Part shown: positions 33,699-44,800 of the stretch, piece after piece
How the letters are laid out: each line of letters opens with the position of its first letter
How positions within the stretch are numbered: the stretch's first letter is position 1
Assembly: GCA_965644315.1 (NCBI GenBank)
Contig: CBFFRQ010000053.1
Coordinates: 372,001-436,000 of the forward strand
Length of the DNA: 64,000 nucleotides
Origin: Caecitellus pseudoparvulus
Taxonomy: Eukaryota; Bigyra: Bicosoecida
Direction of reading: 5' to 3'
Translations under genes and position numbers: made by a program
The notes under the pieces: model-generated
Told to the model about the DNA's origin: nothing
The model's input: only the letters and a program-made list of their open reading frames with translations
Database searches by the model: none

Positions 33699-34009
33699 GT
33701 CGCTCACTCGCAGCTTTCACGGTGGTTGAGTGGATACAAACTGAATTGGTTCTGCCTGAGCAGCAGTTCTGGTGCACGGTGGAGTTGGATTGTGGCGAGC
33801 ATGCACGGGAAGCTCGCCAGGCTCCGCTGCAGCAGCAGGGGCATCGCGTCGAGGCAGCGGCGCAGGCCTCCACATTACCAATGCCAAACAACTCTGTGAG
33901 AGATGCAGAGTCACGTGCATGGTTTCCCCCGCAGAGCTTGCGCTCACTGGCTCATTGCCACCACGCTTCCTTGTCCACTGACGGCTTTCCCTTCACCCGG
34001 CCTCCAGTC
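33699..34009. promoter_or_regulatory. Divergent promoter region, DMC1 / PolX-like
   Basis: 311 nt between two repair or recombination genes. The region lacks the TAGAAAATG element found in two other divergent regions. No defined site was recognised. Confidence 0.4.
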
Positions 34010-35858
34010 ATGCCAAAGCGCGCAAAGAAAGAGCCCCTCCCGCCGCCTTCTGATGTGGATTTGAATCCGGAGATCACGAAGGTCTGTCTCGCGCTGTGAA
34101 CGAGCGACATCCGCGACCTGGCGGATCAGGGCTGCGTTTCGGCGTTTCACCCATTTTCACCGCGCAACTCGTTTGAAGCTGCAAAGCCCCAGCTGCTCCC
34201 GCCTCGCAGCGCATTCAAGCACTGTCCAACAAGTTCAAGGCAGAGCGTGACTTCATGCGGCAGCGCTCCTACGCAAAGGTGAAGGATGTGTGTGCGGCCG
34301 CCAACACGTCAGCTTGGACCATTTGCGTGGTGTTGCCTCGTGCGCAGGCAGCGGCAGCTCTGGCTGAATTTGGATGGGTCATCACCCTCGACAACTACAA
34401 GCGAGCAGGAGAGCTCAAGGGTGTGGGCAAGGGCACAGTTGCGAAGATTGAAGAGTTCCTCACCACCGGTGAAATTCAAGAGGTTGCAGAGTTCCTGGAT
34501 GATCCTGTGGAAAAAGCGGCCACTGAGCTGGGCAAGGTGCATGGCATTGGCACGAAGAAGGCAGGCGAGTTGGCGGCAGCAGGCATAAGGGGCATCGCTG
34601 ACCTCCGCTCCAGGCCAGACACAGTGGAGGGCTTGAACGAGGTGCAGCGCAAGGGCTTGCGCTGGGTTCGCGAGATGCACACGCCCACGGCGCGCAAGAC
34701 ACTCGAGCAGCTGCGCGACAGCATGACAGCAGCTGTGCGGGCAGCAGATGCAGGTTTCCAGCTCACTTTTGCCGGGGCTTTTCGGCGAGGAGAGGCTGAG
34801 CTAGGCGCGGGGGAAACCTTGCCCATTATGGTCACCCACACAGAGCACACAATGGACGACCCCAACGCTGTCAGCCGGGTACTGAAACGGGATCCAGACG
34901 CGAACAGAGGCCCTGCCAAGCTCGGCGAAGTGTACAGCATCCTAAAGACAGCTGGCTTCATTGTGGAGGACCTGGAGGGGGGCACGCTGACCCGCACGTG
35001 CCTCGTGATGGACCCAGCCGCGGCGGCAGTCTACAACACGCCACCTCCTGTTGGCGAGAGCGCCTCTGCCAAGGAGGTAATTCAGGGTGATGCTGCTGTT
35101 GAGGGAGCTGTGGGTGCAGGGGGCGGCAGTTCGCCGGTCGCTGCTGCCCCCAAGCCTGCCCCCGTCGCCGCAGCCGGGCTCGCCATCCCCGACCTGGATG
35201 ACGCCGAGGAAGCAAGCGAAGCAGCGGCCACTTCGGTGCAGGGTGTTTGGTCCAAGCACGGCGGCCTCAAAGCGGCTAGGGCAGCGGTTGGTCAGACACT
35301 CGGAGGGCGCAAGCGCCGAGCTGATGGCCCAGCTGTGGAAATGCTGCAGGAGGCCGATGAAGCCAGCGAGGACGCAGGCCCGCTGCAGCCCATCGACGGC
35401 CCATGCCCCGTCACGATCACGCTGAACATTGTCCCTGCAAATTTTGCAGTTCCCGCGTTGTTTGCACTCACTGGGCCCCAGGATTTTGTTCTGAACGTCG
35501 GCACCGCGGCCCGCAAGGTTGGCTACCGCCTAACGAAGTACGCGCTTTGCCGCATCACAGCTCTGGAAGGCGCAGATGGGGAAACCAAACACATCCAAGC
35601 AGGAGGTGCGTGTCCAGGCGTGCGCACATCGAAACAAGGCGGCACCTCGCCGTCCCCCCCCCTTGCCTTCACACAGAGACAGCTATCCCCCCTCCCAAGT
35701 TTGGCAAGGCGAAAGAGGTGCTCGGCCCAGTCATTCCTTTGGAGTCGGAGCAGGACTTGTTCAGCAGGCTGGCGTCCGAGTTCGTACCCCCCAGCAAGCG
35801 TGCTGCGGGCCGCACGCTCGTCCCCTTGCCTGCTGGTGCAGCTGCGTCAAGCCAATGA
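34010..35858 (+). CDS. DNA polymerase beta-like (family X) protein lacking polymerase aspartates
   Basis: Proposed exons 34010-34081, 34210-34278, 34348-35605 and 35677-35858 give 526 residues, against about 335 in Pol beta. The 8-kDa lyase domain is recognisable: S-Y-A-K-A-A-A-A-L-A, then the hairpin G-V-G-K-G-T-V-A-K-I, whose last Lys aligns with the dRP-lyase Schiff-base Lys72. The second hairpin is G-I-G-T-K-K-A-G-E-L. In the palm, G-A-F-R-R-G is kept, but the metal-binding G-D-M-D is replaced by G-A-G-E, and the third Asp (I-D-I-R-L-I-P) by Thr (I-T-L-N-I-V-P). The Y-F-T-G nucleotide contact becomes A-L-T-G. About 110 Ala/Glu-rich residues are inserted between palm motifs. The C-terminus (F-S-R-L-A-S-E-F-V-P-P) follows the family. 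It is probably polymerase-dead but may keep lyase activity or a structural role. The stop lies 10 nt from the APC11 stop. Confidence 0.85.
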
Positions 35859-35868
35859 CAGCACACGG

Positions 35869-36497
35869 CTACCATTCTGTGCTGGCGTCGGAGCCTGCCA
35901 CTGCACTGAATGCAGACGACGCAGACATGTGACTGCCCATGTCACCATGTCCGTCAAGACTGAGCATGGCCGTGCCAAGAGAGCCTTCGCTTGGCTCCGC
36001 GTCTGCTTCCTCTTCCATGCCAGCTTCATCAGCTGACGGGGCGTCGCCGGGGAAGGTTGTGTCCACCACCTGCGCCACACTTCCAGCTTCATCGGCGGCG
36101 AACTCCCACGCTTGCCGGCACATCGGGCACGACGGGATGTCGTCGCGTGAGGATTCCAGCCACTTCATAATGCACTGCATGTGGAACACGTGCTTGCACT
36201 GTCCCCAGCCTGAAAACGAGCCACGTGGGGCGGGCTGCGCTTGGCGTTACTCTCGAAACGCCTGCATTGGCACGTACAGGGCGGGCACTCGTCGCCTGGA
36301 AACTTGCAATTGGGCGCGCAGGCGTCGAAAGGCTCCTGACAGATGCCACAGATGTCGTCCTTGACGTTCCACTTCCATATGGCAACATCGTCCCACTCTG
36401 CGCGTGCGTCGCAAAACCGAGCCTCGTGCGGCAGCCTGTGCCAGCAAGTCAGACCCGGGCACGTACCTAAGATGTCCACTTTCACAGTAGAAGCCAT
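35869..36497 (-). CDS. APC11: Anaphase-promoting complex subunit 11 (RING-H2)
   Basis: Exons 36497-36467, 36397-36278 and 36209-35869 give 163 residues. The introns use GTACGT donors. The product starts V-K-V-D-I-L-E-W-D-D-V-A-I-W and has the RING-H2 ligand series C-G-I-C, C-A-P-N-C, C-P-P-C-W-G-Q-C, H-V-F-H, C-I-M-K-W and C-P-M-C-R-Q-A-W, in the order and spacing of APC11. APC11 is the catalytic RING subunit that, with the cullin APC2, ubiquitylates cyclins and securin. Family members are usually about 85 residues. Here some 75 acidic Ser/Glu/Ala-rich residues follow the RING. RBX1 is less likely because P-N-C-K-F-P-G-D-E-C is the APC11 form. Confidence 0.9.
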
Positions 36498-36724
36498 GAT
36501 TCTCTCTCGCCGGGGAGTGCTGGGCGGTTAGAGAGGCTTTCATGCAGCTTCTGGCGCCGGGGGCGGACCCTTTTAACGACTATTGAGATATGCTCGGTAG
36601 AATCTTTAGTGCTGGGTTCGCCATGTCCTCTCTCTTGCAAGGCCGCCTGTGGTGGCACAGTACCTCGCAAATTGCAAACGACCACTTCACTGACCGGGAC
36701 AGAGAAACAGGCAAAGCAACAACC
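36498..36724. promoter_or_regulatory. Divergent promoter region, APC11 / TilS-like
   Basis: 227 nt between divergent starts. It includes an in-frame upstream Met at 36590 for the rightward gene, judged less likely as the start than 36725. No defined element was recognised. Confidence 0.35.
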
Positions 36725-38889
36725 ATGCTTCGCGCCGCTCGAGCTGGGTGGCATGCCGCCCGCTGTGGTGTTCGCTTGCCATGCCGCCACTTGAGCTTGT
36801 TGCCGGAAGGGCAGCCTGTGAGCCACGAGACCTTCGCGCAGCTCATGGAGCAGCTGCCCGAACATGGGCAAGTGCCTGGCACTGACCCAGTGGCGGTGGC
36901 GGTGAGCGGTGGGCCTGATAGTATGGCATTGGCTTTTCTGGCCCACAACTACCTGAAGCAGCTGGGTGTGCCGAGTGTGGCGCTGTGTGTGGATCACGGC
37001 TTGCGCCAAAGCAGTGCTGATGAAGCCAGGCTCGTTGCAGACACTGTCGCTTCGTGGGGCATGGTGGCTAAGGTCAAGAAACTTAAGTGGGAACATGGAG
37101 CCCCCGAAACAGGCAAGCTTCAGGAACTTGCCCGGGAACAGCGCCAGCAAGCAGTGGCTGCAATGGCAGCCAATGTGAAAGCCAAGTGAGTGCGGAAACT
37201 GAACCGCCACAACGGCGGGCGGCGTGAACACACAGCCGCGTGAACACCACAGGCATGTGCTTTTCGGCCATCAAGCTGATGACAACATTGAGACGTTCCT
37301 CATGAGGTGAGTGGTCGGCTGATGTGAAGCGTGCATGAGGAGCACGGTGCACCTGCTCACGTCACAGGCTGGGTCGGGCAAGCGGCACCGTGGGTCTGGG
37401 AGCCATGTCCTCTGTCGCGGCCCTGACAGGGACATCGCCAGTGAAGGCCCTGCGGCCCTTACTGCAGGTTCCCCGCAGTGCGCTGCGTGCTACCTGTGAG
37501 CACCACGGGATCCCGTTCGTGGACGATCCGTCCAACAACGACAGTGACTTTGACCGAGTTAGAGCCCGTGAGGCAGGCTTGGGCCTGCCTCGGCAAGGGG
37601 ACGGACCGACAGAAGCACCGAGCAAGGAAGATGTGCTGGAGTTGGCGGCATTTCTGGCGCGCTCTCGGTCCGAGACGGAGGATGCGGTGGACGCTGTGCT
37701 GGCTCGCAGTACCTCTGCCGTGCTGCGGTGGGGAGCCATGAAGGTGGACGTGGCAGCGCTCCTGCACGGACCTGGCAGCCGCTCAGAGAAACAAGCGGCG
37801 CTGCGGCGCGTTGTGGAGGTGATGTCAGGGCGGGGAAAGGCAGTGCGAGCGAGCTCTGCGGAGAACGTGTTTGCTTGGCTGGAGGCGCGGCACGCCGAGT
37901 ATGTTGAGACCCGCGATGCCCTGCACGCGATGCGGGTGGGGGAGCGGCGCTCCACGCCCACGCAACGCAATGAGCTACGCAGTGCGCTCACTCGGGTGCT
38001 GGATGTGCAAACATCTTTGGGGGGCTGCATCTTGGCACCGCTGCGGCCGCAGCGCCTGCGGGAGAAGCTGCCAGGCACGGACACCTTTGCCCGCAGCACG
38101 CCCAATTTGCAAGCTCCCATGGAGCTCATTGTGTCCCCTGAGCGCTCCAACCGGTACAGCATGGTGGGCTCGCCCGGGCCAGCGACCGAGGAGGCAGCGC
38201 CCAAGCTGCAGCCGAATGGTGCGTGGGTGCAAGGAGTCCTGGGGCGCTGGAATGTGAGTGCCACGTACAGCGACGAGCCCGAAGGGCAGGCAGCGCTTGG
38301 AAAGCCATTCAGGCCCAACCGCCGGCCACGTGGGGCGCCCGGCGTGGAGGTCCCGCCAGCTCTCGCGGAGCTCGTTGTGCGCCGATTGACTCCCTACTCC
38401 TGGGACGAGCTGCTGCACCTGCATCCGTGGCTGAAGATGCAACTTCGAGCGCCGAACCACATGCTGAAGTGGGGCCTGCCAGTTGTCTGCCGCGACGTGG
38501 ACTTGGCCGACCCGCGGATTCTGTGGCTGACCATGCGCAACCACATGCACCACTCGGACCAACGCTCGTCCTTCGCGCGGAGGCAGCAGAACATGGTGCA
38601 GATGGAGGCGCGCTTGGGCGCAGAGAACTATGCAGAGCTCGTGCAGGCCCTGCCGTCGCGCTGGCGCAGCATGACGCAGGAAGCGGTCGCGGCGCTGTCC
38701 GTCGTCGCTGTGCCTGGCACGCGCAGCACCATCGTTCCAGGGCTTCGTGCGTACAGCAATTTTGCCCCTAGGCACTTGCTGTACAACTGCCAGCGCAGCA
38801 TGCAAGTGCCAAGGGGCTTTAAGGTGCCTGACCACTTGAAGGCGGGCGTGGCAGAGTGGGCTGCATCCAGGGATGGCTGGGGCCAGTGA
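36725..38889 (+). CDS. tRNA(Ile)-lysidine synthase, TilS-like, probably organellar
   Basis: Exons 36725-37185, 37253-37306 and 37368-38889 give 678 residues. The ATP-pyrophosphatase P-loop S-G-G-P-D-S-M-A-L-A lies near residue 60, then D-H-G-L-R, then across exon 2 G-H-Q-A-D-D-N-I-E-T-F-L-M-R and L-G-R-A-S-G, then R-P-L-L, C-x-x-H-G-I-P-F and D-P-S-N-N-D. That is the full TilS motif order. The enzyme converts C34 of tRNA-Ile(CAU) to lysidine so that it reads AUA. The start chosen gives an Arg/Ala-rich, acid-free leader (M-L-R-A-A-R-A-G-W-H-A-A-R) typical of mitochondrial or plastid import. The middle and C-terminal ~400 residues are longer and more divergent than bacterial TilS and may include a further domain. 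Three spliced exons exclude bacterial contamination. Confidence 0.85.
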
Positions 38890-39046
38890 TTCTGCCTCGC
38901 ACACCGGTGGGGAGCGGCAAATTCCGTGACGCAGCCGAGCAAGCCACGCGGCTTGACGTGGAATACACCCCTGGGCAGGGCTCGGGGCTGGAGCACGTGC
39001 TGGTCTTTGCCCCTCGCTGCTTCGCGGCCCGCTGCGCTGGCCTGTC

Positions 39047-40138
39047 ATGGTGGACTTGCCCAGTCCATGGCAGCCGCCGTTCACACGTAAGGCGTTCAAG
39101 GCATTTGACGACGCATCTCGGGCGCAGCTATGCGAGCCCGATTTTGGAGCTCCCCATCTGACCCTCTTCATGGTTGTGCGTGCCTCCTTACGGCTTGGGG
39201 TCCTCGCACCGCGATGCCTCGTGTCCAAGCAGTTTCCGCAGCGCTCCATCCCGCCCTGCAACCCCATGCCATCGCAGTCCAGCGAACTGTGCGACTCTGA
39301 CCACCCTGAAATTCAAGCAGCAGCACGTGACATCGTGGATCCGCAAGCCACTGGGCGCCAAGCTGCGGACTCCATCCGGCAGTTTGTTCGGAATCAAGTT
39401 CGGTATGTGCTGCGACCCAAGGAGTGGAGAGCGAGCCAGGTGTTGCTGGCCCGGGAGGGCATGTGCACGAACAAAGCCATGCTGCAGGTGGCGCTGTGCA
39501 GGGCTGCTGGCCTGCCAGCTGGCTTCGTCATCACCCACCTGACCAAGCAGGTGTATGCGGTGGACCCAGACTTTGATCGGGAATTGCTGGATCGCATTCA
39601 TGAACCCACGGTGCACTGCTTTGCAGCGGTATGGATTCCGGAAGAGGCCGCGTTTCGACTCTACGATGCGACAGAAGAGGAGAGGCCTGGTTCACCCTTC
39701 CTCTCCCCTTCCTCACCGGCCGCCGCGCCGACTCAGGGGGTGCGACGCACCCCAGGTCCACCAGCGGCGAGCGGTGGACTGCGCTCCAACCCAGACGCTG
39801 GGGGGGACACTGCCGGGGGGTACCTCACCACAATGCTGGAGCTACCCGCGACAGGTGAGACCCGCTTCCAAGCCAGGTGGCTTGCAGGGCCCTTTAGCCC
39901 AGTGCAGAGCAACATCGACGCGTTGCTTCTGCGGGTGCCGTACCGCAACAACAAGGGTGCTGGCCTCGAGCGGCAAAACGCCAGGTTCAGGGGCCTCAGC
40001 GCAAGCAGCAAGGCACAAGATGAGCGAGCAGCGTGGAAGCGGACGAGGGTTGTGTTGGCATCGCTGATTGCCGTTGCTGCAGCTGCCTGTGTAGGCTACA
40101 TGGCGTCACCAACTGCGAAGGGCAGGGGCGCAGCCTGA
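39047..40138 (+). CDS. Transglutaminase-like protein with C-terminal membrane anchor
   Basis: Open frame of 363 residues. The core reads S-D-H-P-E-I, V-R-N-Q-V-R-Y, then G-M-C-T-N-K-A-M-L with the candidate catalytic Cys, P-T-V-H-C-F-A with the His, and R-L-Y-D-A-T with the Asp. This is the triad order of transglutaminase-like cysteine hydrolases. Residues ~335-355 (V-V-L-A-S-L-I-A-V-A-A-A-A-C-V-G-Y-M) form a single helix next to the C-terminus, so it may be tail-anchored with the catalytic domain facing the cytosol. The domain starts just after an in-frame Met at 39266, so the first ~70 residues may be non-coding or hide an intron. Substrate and reaction direction (cross-linking or proteolysis) are unknown. 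Confidence 0.7.
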   Translation: MVDLPSPWQPPFTRKAFKAFDDASRAQLCEPDFGAPHLTLFMVVRASLRLGVLAPRCLVSKQFPQRSIPPCNPMPSQSSELCDSDHPEIQAAARDIVDPQATGRQAADSIRQFVRNQVRYVLRPKEWRASQVLLAREGMCTNKAMLQVALCRAAGLPAGFVITHLTKQVYAVDPDFDRELLDRIHEPTVHCFAAVWIPEEAAFRLYDATEEERPGSPFLSPSSPAAAPTQGVRRTPGPPAASGGLRSNPDAGGDTAGGYLTTMLELPATGETRFQARWLAGPFSPVQSNIDALLLRVPYRNNKGAGLERQNARFRGLSASSKAQDERAAWKRTRVVLASLIAVAAAACVGYMASPTAKGRGAA

Positions 40139-40329
40139 GTGCCTTGCTCGCAGCCTGTCATTGCTGGTTAGGTTTCACATTCATCTGGGCAGCACCTCCG
40201 CCACGCGTGCACAACCATGCGGGGCATGTGCTCCCCGAGCAGGTGCTGCGGGTCTTTGCAGACCATTCAGACTGCGCTGCAGTCCCCAGGTTCACCAGCG
40301 TTTCACACGCGTTTCCAGGAGCCGAAACA

Positions 40330-41781
40330 ATGCAGTGCTGTGAGCGCCCTTCAGCAGTCGGTGAAGTGGACGGGGGAGGAAATAGTCTCTTGTCTTTCCT
40401 TGGTTCGTCTGGGTATGCGGTGGTATCTGCAGGGGATCGGATCAGCGTGCTCTCGCTTTCAACGGTGGCAGGCGCCAGCAGGCATGTTGCCACCGTTCAA
40501 CTGCCGCCCCTGACCGAGTCACAACTGGAGATTCAGAGTTTGTGCCACATTGACGGCGCAGCAATGAGCGATGGAGTACTAGCCCACTTGTGCGTGTCTG
40601 GGCGCTGTGGCGCCAAGCCGGTCGTCGCGGGCTTTGCACTGGTATGGTGTGGGGAGGGCCTCGTGGCTCAACTGCGCTTGCTTCGGTGGGGCGAGCAGGG
40701 CAACGGCTCCATGCTTGTGAGCGCCTGTCAAGATCGCTCTGCTGTCATTGCCACGTCAACACACCTTGAGCTGTGGTCGTTTCCAGACGCCGCCGAAGCT
40801 GCCATGGCCACGAAGGCCATCAAGGCTGTGCAGGCTGCCAGCGGGGATGAGGCAGTTTGCTGTCTTGCTGGGTGCCCCAGCAAAGCGCTCTTTGTTGCAG
40901 GGACCTCAGCGGGCAATGTTCACGTGTTCTTCCTCTCCGAGGCGCAGTCCATACGGCTTGTTGGCACTTGCCGCCCGGCAGACCCTTCCGACGCTCCGAC
41001 TGTGGCTCTGTGCCTGCCCATCCCCAGCGCAGTGCCGCCCACAGATGCCAGCTCTGCTGCGCTGGGCAGCACCATGCTTTGGGTCGGGCATGCATCCGGA
41101 GCCCTGAGTGCATTCTGGTTGGGCCACCTGGTGCCCTCATGTGCTGTGGTGGACCCCCCAGTTTCGCAAGGTACTGGGGCGCAGGCAGCCCCTGCCGAAG
41201 CGGCAGGTGGGGCCACAGCGCCTCCCACACAGGCACCATGTGTTGGTCCCATCCCCCCTCTTGCGACTTACCACGCCCTGCATGCTTCTGGATCCCCGGT
41301 GCACGGACTGCTCTGTGTTTCCCGCTTGGCCACTGTCAGCCCCGCAGATGCAGCCGCGCCATACTCGTTGCAGGTGGCAGTGTGGGCGGCAGGCGCAGGC
41401 AGCGCGAAAATCCTGCCCATCACCACACGTCCCCTGCCGCAGGCGTCGTGTAAGACTTCCACGGGGGCTGCACATCTTAGCTTCGCTGAGGTGCTGGCAG
41501 CTAGCACCCCGTCAGAGCGCAAAGCAGCCGGGTGGAGCCACACATACGGGGAAGACGGGCGGCTGGTGTGGACACCACCGCCCCTGCCAGACGAAGCGTG
41601 GAGGTTTGAGAGGTATGCCAGTCCCCCTTCTCTGCAGCAAGCGGTGACTGCGCCCTTCGTTTCCATGGCACCAGACAGTGCCGGGCGAGTCCTCTGCGCC
41701 ACCACGTCTCCCACAGGTGACGCTTTGTTTGCCTTGGCACAGGCAGGCGTGTACGTGACGAAGGGGCCAGCCAGCGAGTGA
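40330..41781 (+). CDS. Beta-propeller-like (WD40-type) protein
   Basis: The frame runs to 41781. The first in-frame Met beyond the upstream stop is at 40330, giving 483 residues. The protein shows repeated short hydrophobic strands of the form S-G-Y-A-V-V-S-A-G-D-R-I-S-V-L and A-L-F-V-A-G-T-S-A-G-N-V-H-V-F, typical of propeller blades, but few canonical W-D dipeptides. It ends with L-F-A-L-A-Q-A-G-V-Y-V. No enzyme motif is seen. An upstream exon in the 190 nt before 40330 cannot be excluded, because the same frame is open back into the 3' end of the preceding gene. The stop lies 30 nt from the DLEC1 stop on the other strand. A specific orthologue is not recognised. Confidence 0.6.
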   Translation: MQCCERPSAVGEVDGGGNSLLSFLGSSGYAVVSAGDRISVLSLSTVAGASRHVATVQLPPLTESQLEIQSLCHIDGAAMSDGVLAHLCVSGRCGAKPVVAGFALVWCGEGLVAQLRLLRWGEQGNGSMLVSACQDRSAVIATSTHLELWSFPDAAEAAMATKAIKAVQAASGDEAVCCLAGCPSKALFVAGTSAGNVHVFFLSEAQSIRLVGTCRPADPSDAPTVALCLPIPSAVPPTDASSAALGSTMLWVGHASGALSAFWLGHLVPSCAVVDPPVSQGTGAQAAPAEAAGGATAPPTQAPCVGPIPPLATYHALHASGSPVHGLLCVSRLATVSPADAAAPYSLQVAVWAAGAGSAKILPITTRPLPQASCKTSTGAAHLSFAEVLAASTPSERKAAGWSHTYGEDGRLVWTPPPLPDEAWRFERYASPPSLQQAVTAPFVSMAPDSAGRVLCATTSPTGDALFALAQAGVYVTKGPASE

Positions 41782-41811
41782 AGCATGCATTGCCGCCCTC
41801 AGGCACTTGTT

Positions 41812-44800
41812 CTACAACAGCGCTCGGGCCGCTGCGGCCTTCTCTTCGTCGTAGGTGCCCCGTCCGTAAACGACGACGTCAAAGCTGTCTCCTCGGTGGA
41901 CTTCCACCCTGAAGCGGCAGCGGTACAGCGCGTCCGACGTTGGTTTGAACAAGCACGGGAGAGGCAAGGGAGGAAGCCCCCCTGCGCCTGGGGCAGCAGT
42001 GAGCTGCTCCCGTACACCTTCCACCGCCAGTGATTGGGGGGGCGCCGTCGGGCCTTCCAGAGTGCCGGAGGAGGTGGGGAACGAGAACACGGACGGGTCA
42101 TCCACAGGCTGCAGTCCCGCGTATGCCTGAACGGCTGCTTGAGCAGCGGCGCGGGCCCCACTGCCTGCTGTCTCCAGTGGCAGGCCCAAGGACGAAGCAT
42201 CCACAGCCACGCGAGGCAGGGCAGGCGGCCATGGTACGTGCTGCACCGACCACGACGCCTGCACCACGGTGGGATTGCACAATGCAAAGGTGCCACGCGC
42301 AAAATCTTCCACGTGCACTGTGCCTAGGTCCAGGACGGCTGGCTGGGCCACGACCAAGGCCCGCAAGCGCTGCGCACGGAGGATGATGTGCTGGCTGTGC
42401 CCGCTGGCGAAGCGCAGCGCCAGCGCGCCCAGCTCTTCATCGCGCAAGGCAGGACGGGTCACTGCTAGGACACTGCTGCTGCTTGCTGGCGCGGCGTCGG
42501 GGGTGCCTAGCACGCGCCGGGTTGACGTGGCAATGACCTCCTCTGCCCCCGGGCGACCAGAGTAGAACTTTTCTGCCGCCGCGCGCACGACGTCAGCCGT
42601 GTCCCCGACAGCCACCACTAGACTGGGAGGAGCGTTTGCCGGGGCGCCACGGCGTGCTGACGCAGCCCGGCGCGAACGGCTTGTGCTGCCCAGTGTGCTC
42701 CGCAAAGGCACGCTGGTGCTGCCGCCTCTCGAGAAGTCGGGGGCACAGTACTGCACCACCACCTGAATGCTGCTCTGCGGCGGCAAGTTAAACTCACACA
42801 CTGGCAGAGGGGGCGGGGCCGACTCCTGCCCTGCACCTGGTGCGTCGGGCCGAGGCGAGGCCTTGCTCGACTCTTCACCTTCCTCGTCGCTGCTGTCGTC
42901 AGATGCGTGCAGGTCAGGCAACGCTGCCACTGCCATGTCATCACCACGCGCAGGTGGAGCCCGGGAGCTTCCCGAAGGCCCCTTCACTGTGTACGATCCG
43001 GCGCCATGGAGCGTGCTGACACGGAAGCCTTTCCTGGCGAGGGTGGCGGCCGCCCCCGTGGATCCCGCAGGCGGCAGGCGCCGGGTGTTGTCGACAACTT
43101 CGTGGATGGCAAAGGGACCCGCGATATCAAGGTCAAATGCGAGGGGCACTTCCATTGGGTTGCTTAGGGTCAGTGTGCGGAAGTAGGACGCGTGGCCGGC
43201 AGGTGCTGTGACCCAGGCGGAAAACTTCACGACAGGGGGGTGCCCTGGGGCCATGGGCGCCTTGTCCAGAGCCAGGCGCGGGTGTGTAGGCTCCACAGCC
43301 AGGCGAATGCGGAGCAGGTCACGGTGCAGGCACGCCTTGAGCTCTGCCGCTGCTACGCCCGGGTCGGCAGCGTCGCCAAGGCTGATGGCTTCAGAAGACT
43401 CAGACGACTGCTCGGCTGTGCGGCCAGCGCCCACAGAGGCAATGCCTTCCCGCCCGATGGCCAGGGCATGTTGAACCAGTGCCCCAGGAGATGTGGGGCC
43501 ACCGGGGGAGGCGGCCTGGCCCGCACTGGTTGCAGCTGCGACCTCGGACACGGACGTTGGCAGGGGGTCTTCCAGATCCCGCACCAGCTGGGCTTCCGGC
43601 GCAGTGCCCTCTTCAACCCACACCGCATCAGCTGTCAGCATGCCCCGGCGGACGAGCGAAGAGGGGTCCCACCCCAGTGCGCGTGCGAGGTCTCTGTCCT
43701 CGGTGTCGGGCAGCGTGGGCCACGCTTCCACTGAGAACGTCACCTTGCCGTGTGCTGGCACCACAGCTCGCGACGGCGTGATGCGGAAGGGCGGTGGCCT
43801 GGCCGCACCCCCTGCTCGCTCGTCAGCGAGCGACAGCGCTGCTGTGACGCGAGCGTCGCCTGGGGTGAGGGCCACCTTGACAAGGGGAGGCGGCTTTGCT
43901 GGGTCCTGCACCAAGTGCCACAGCAGGTGGGCATCCATTGGAGACGTGTTCTCCAGCGTGACGAGCTTGGTGATGCTGGGTCCGCCCGCAGGCGCCTGTC
44001 CGAACCGCAGCAGAGGCACAGTGCCAGCCCCCCCTGCACCTCGCAGACCCAGCCGAGCTTGCAGAGCGTGCGTGAACCCACCCACGGACACGCCGTCAGA
44101 AGCCGGGCTGCCCCGCAGCAATGCCAGTGTGCCAGGCGGCGCTGGTTCGTTCACACTCAGGCCCGCCACATCAGCGAGCACCTGCAGGGGAGAGCCGCCC
44201 ACCACCGCCGTGATGGGGACTCGGACCGTCTTTGCGCCGTCCAGGCTCAGCACCAGCTCGTCTGTGTAGGTGCCGGGGAAGTCCGAGACGCAGGTGACGG
44301 TGACCTGCGCGCTGCCGAAGGCAGGGACTGCGGCAGTGTCTGGGTCCACCGTGAATGCCACGCCGTTCTGCAGAGCTAACTGCTCCTTCATGACCTCTCG
44401 CTCATCGCGAGCAGAGAGCAGCGCACGCCCCACGCCTGACTGCAGGCGCTCAGCCTTCTCAAAGGCGCCCGCATGCAGGAGCTTCCGGGGCTTGCTGCCA
44501 GAGCCCCAGGTGGAGACCGAGGCGGCGTCGTCCCCCTCCCCACTCTCCACCTGCTGTGCTGCGCGGATGCTGGCGACGAGCAGCGGGCCGGCAGCGAGGG
44601 GGTCGCCCTCGTCATCCGCGGCTAAGATAGCCTTGGCCGCGGAGCGCTTGGACCGAGCAGTGCGGCCCTGCAGCTTGGCGGCGAAGGCCTTGGCCTGGGC
44701 CACCTCTGCTGCGGCAGGGCCGTCCCACACTGGGTACCTGCTCACCCGCGCGCGCAGGGCTGACGGAACGCCCGACAGGTTATACACCGTCACAGTCACG

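Noticed and set aside
36725-38889. TilS gene as bacterial contamination or recent transfer
   Set aside because: Two phase-consistent introns interrupt the core motifs, and composition matches the neighbours.
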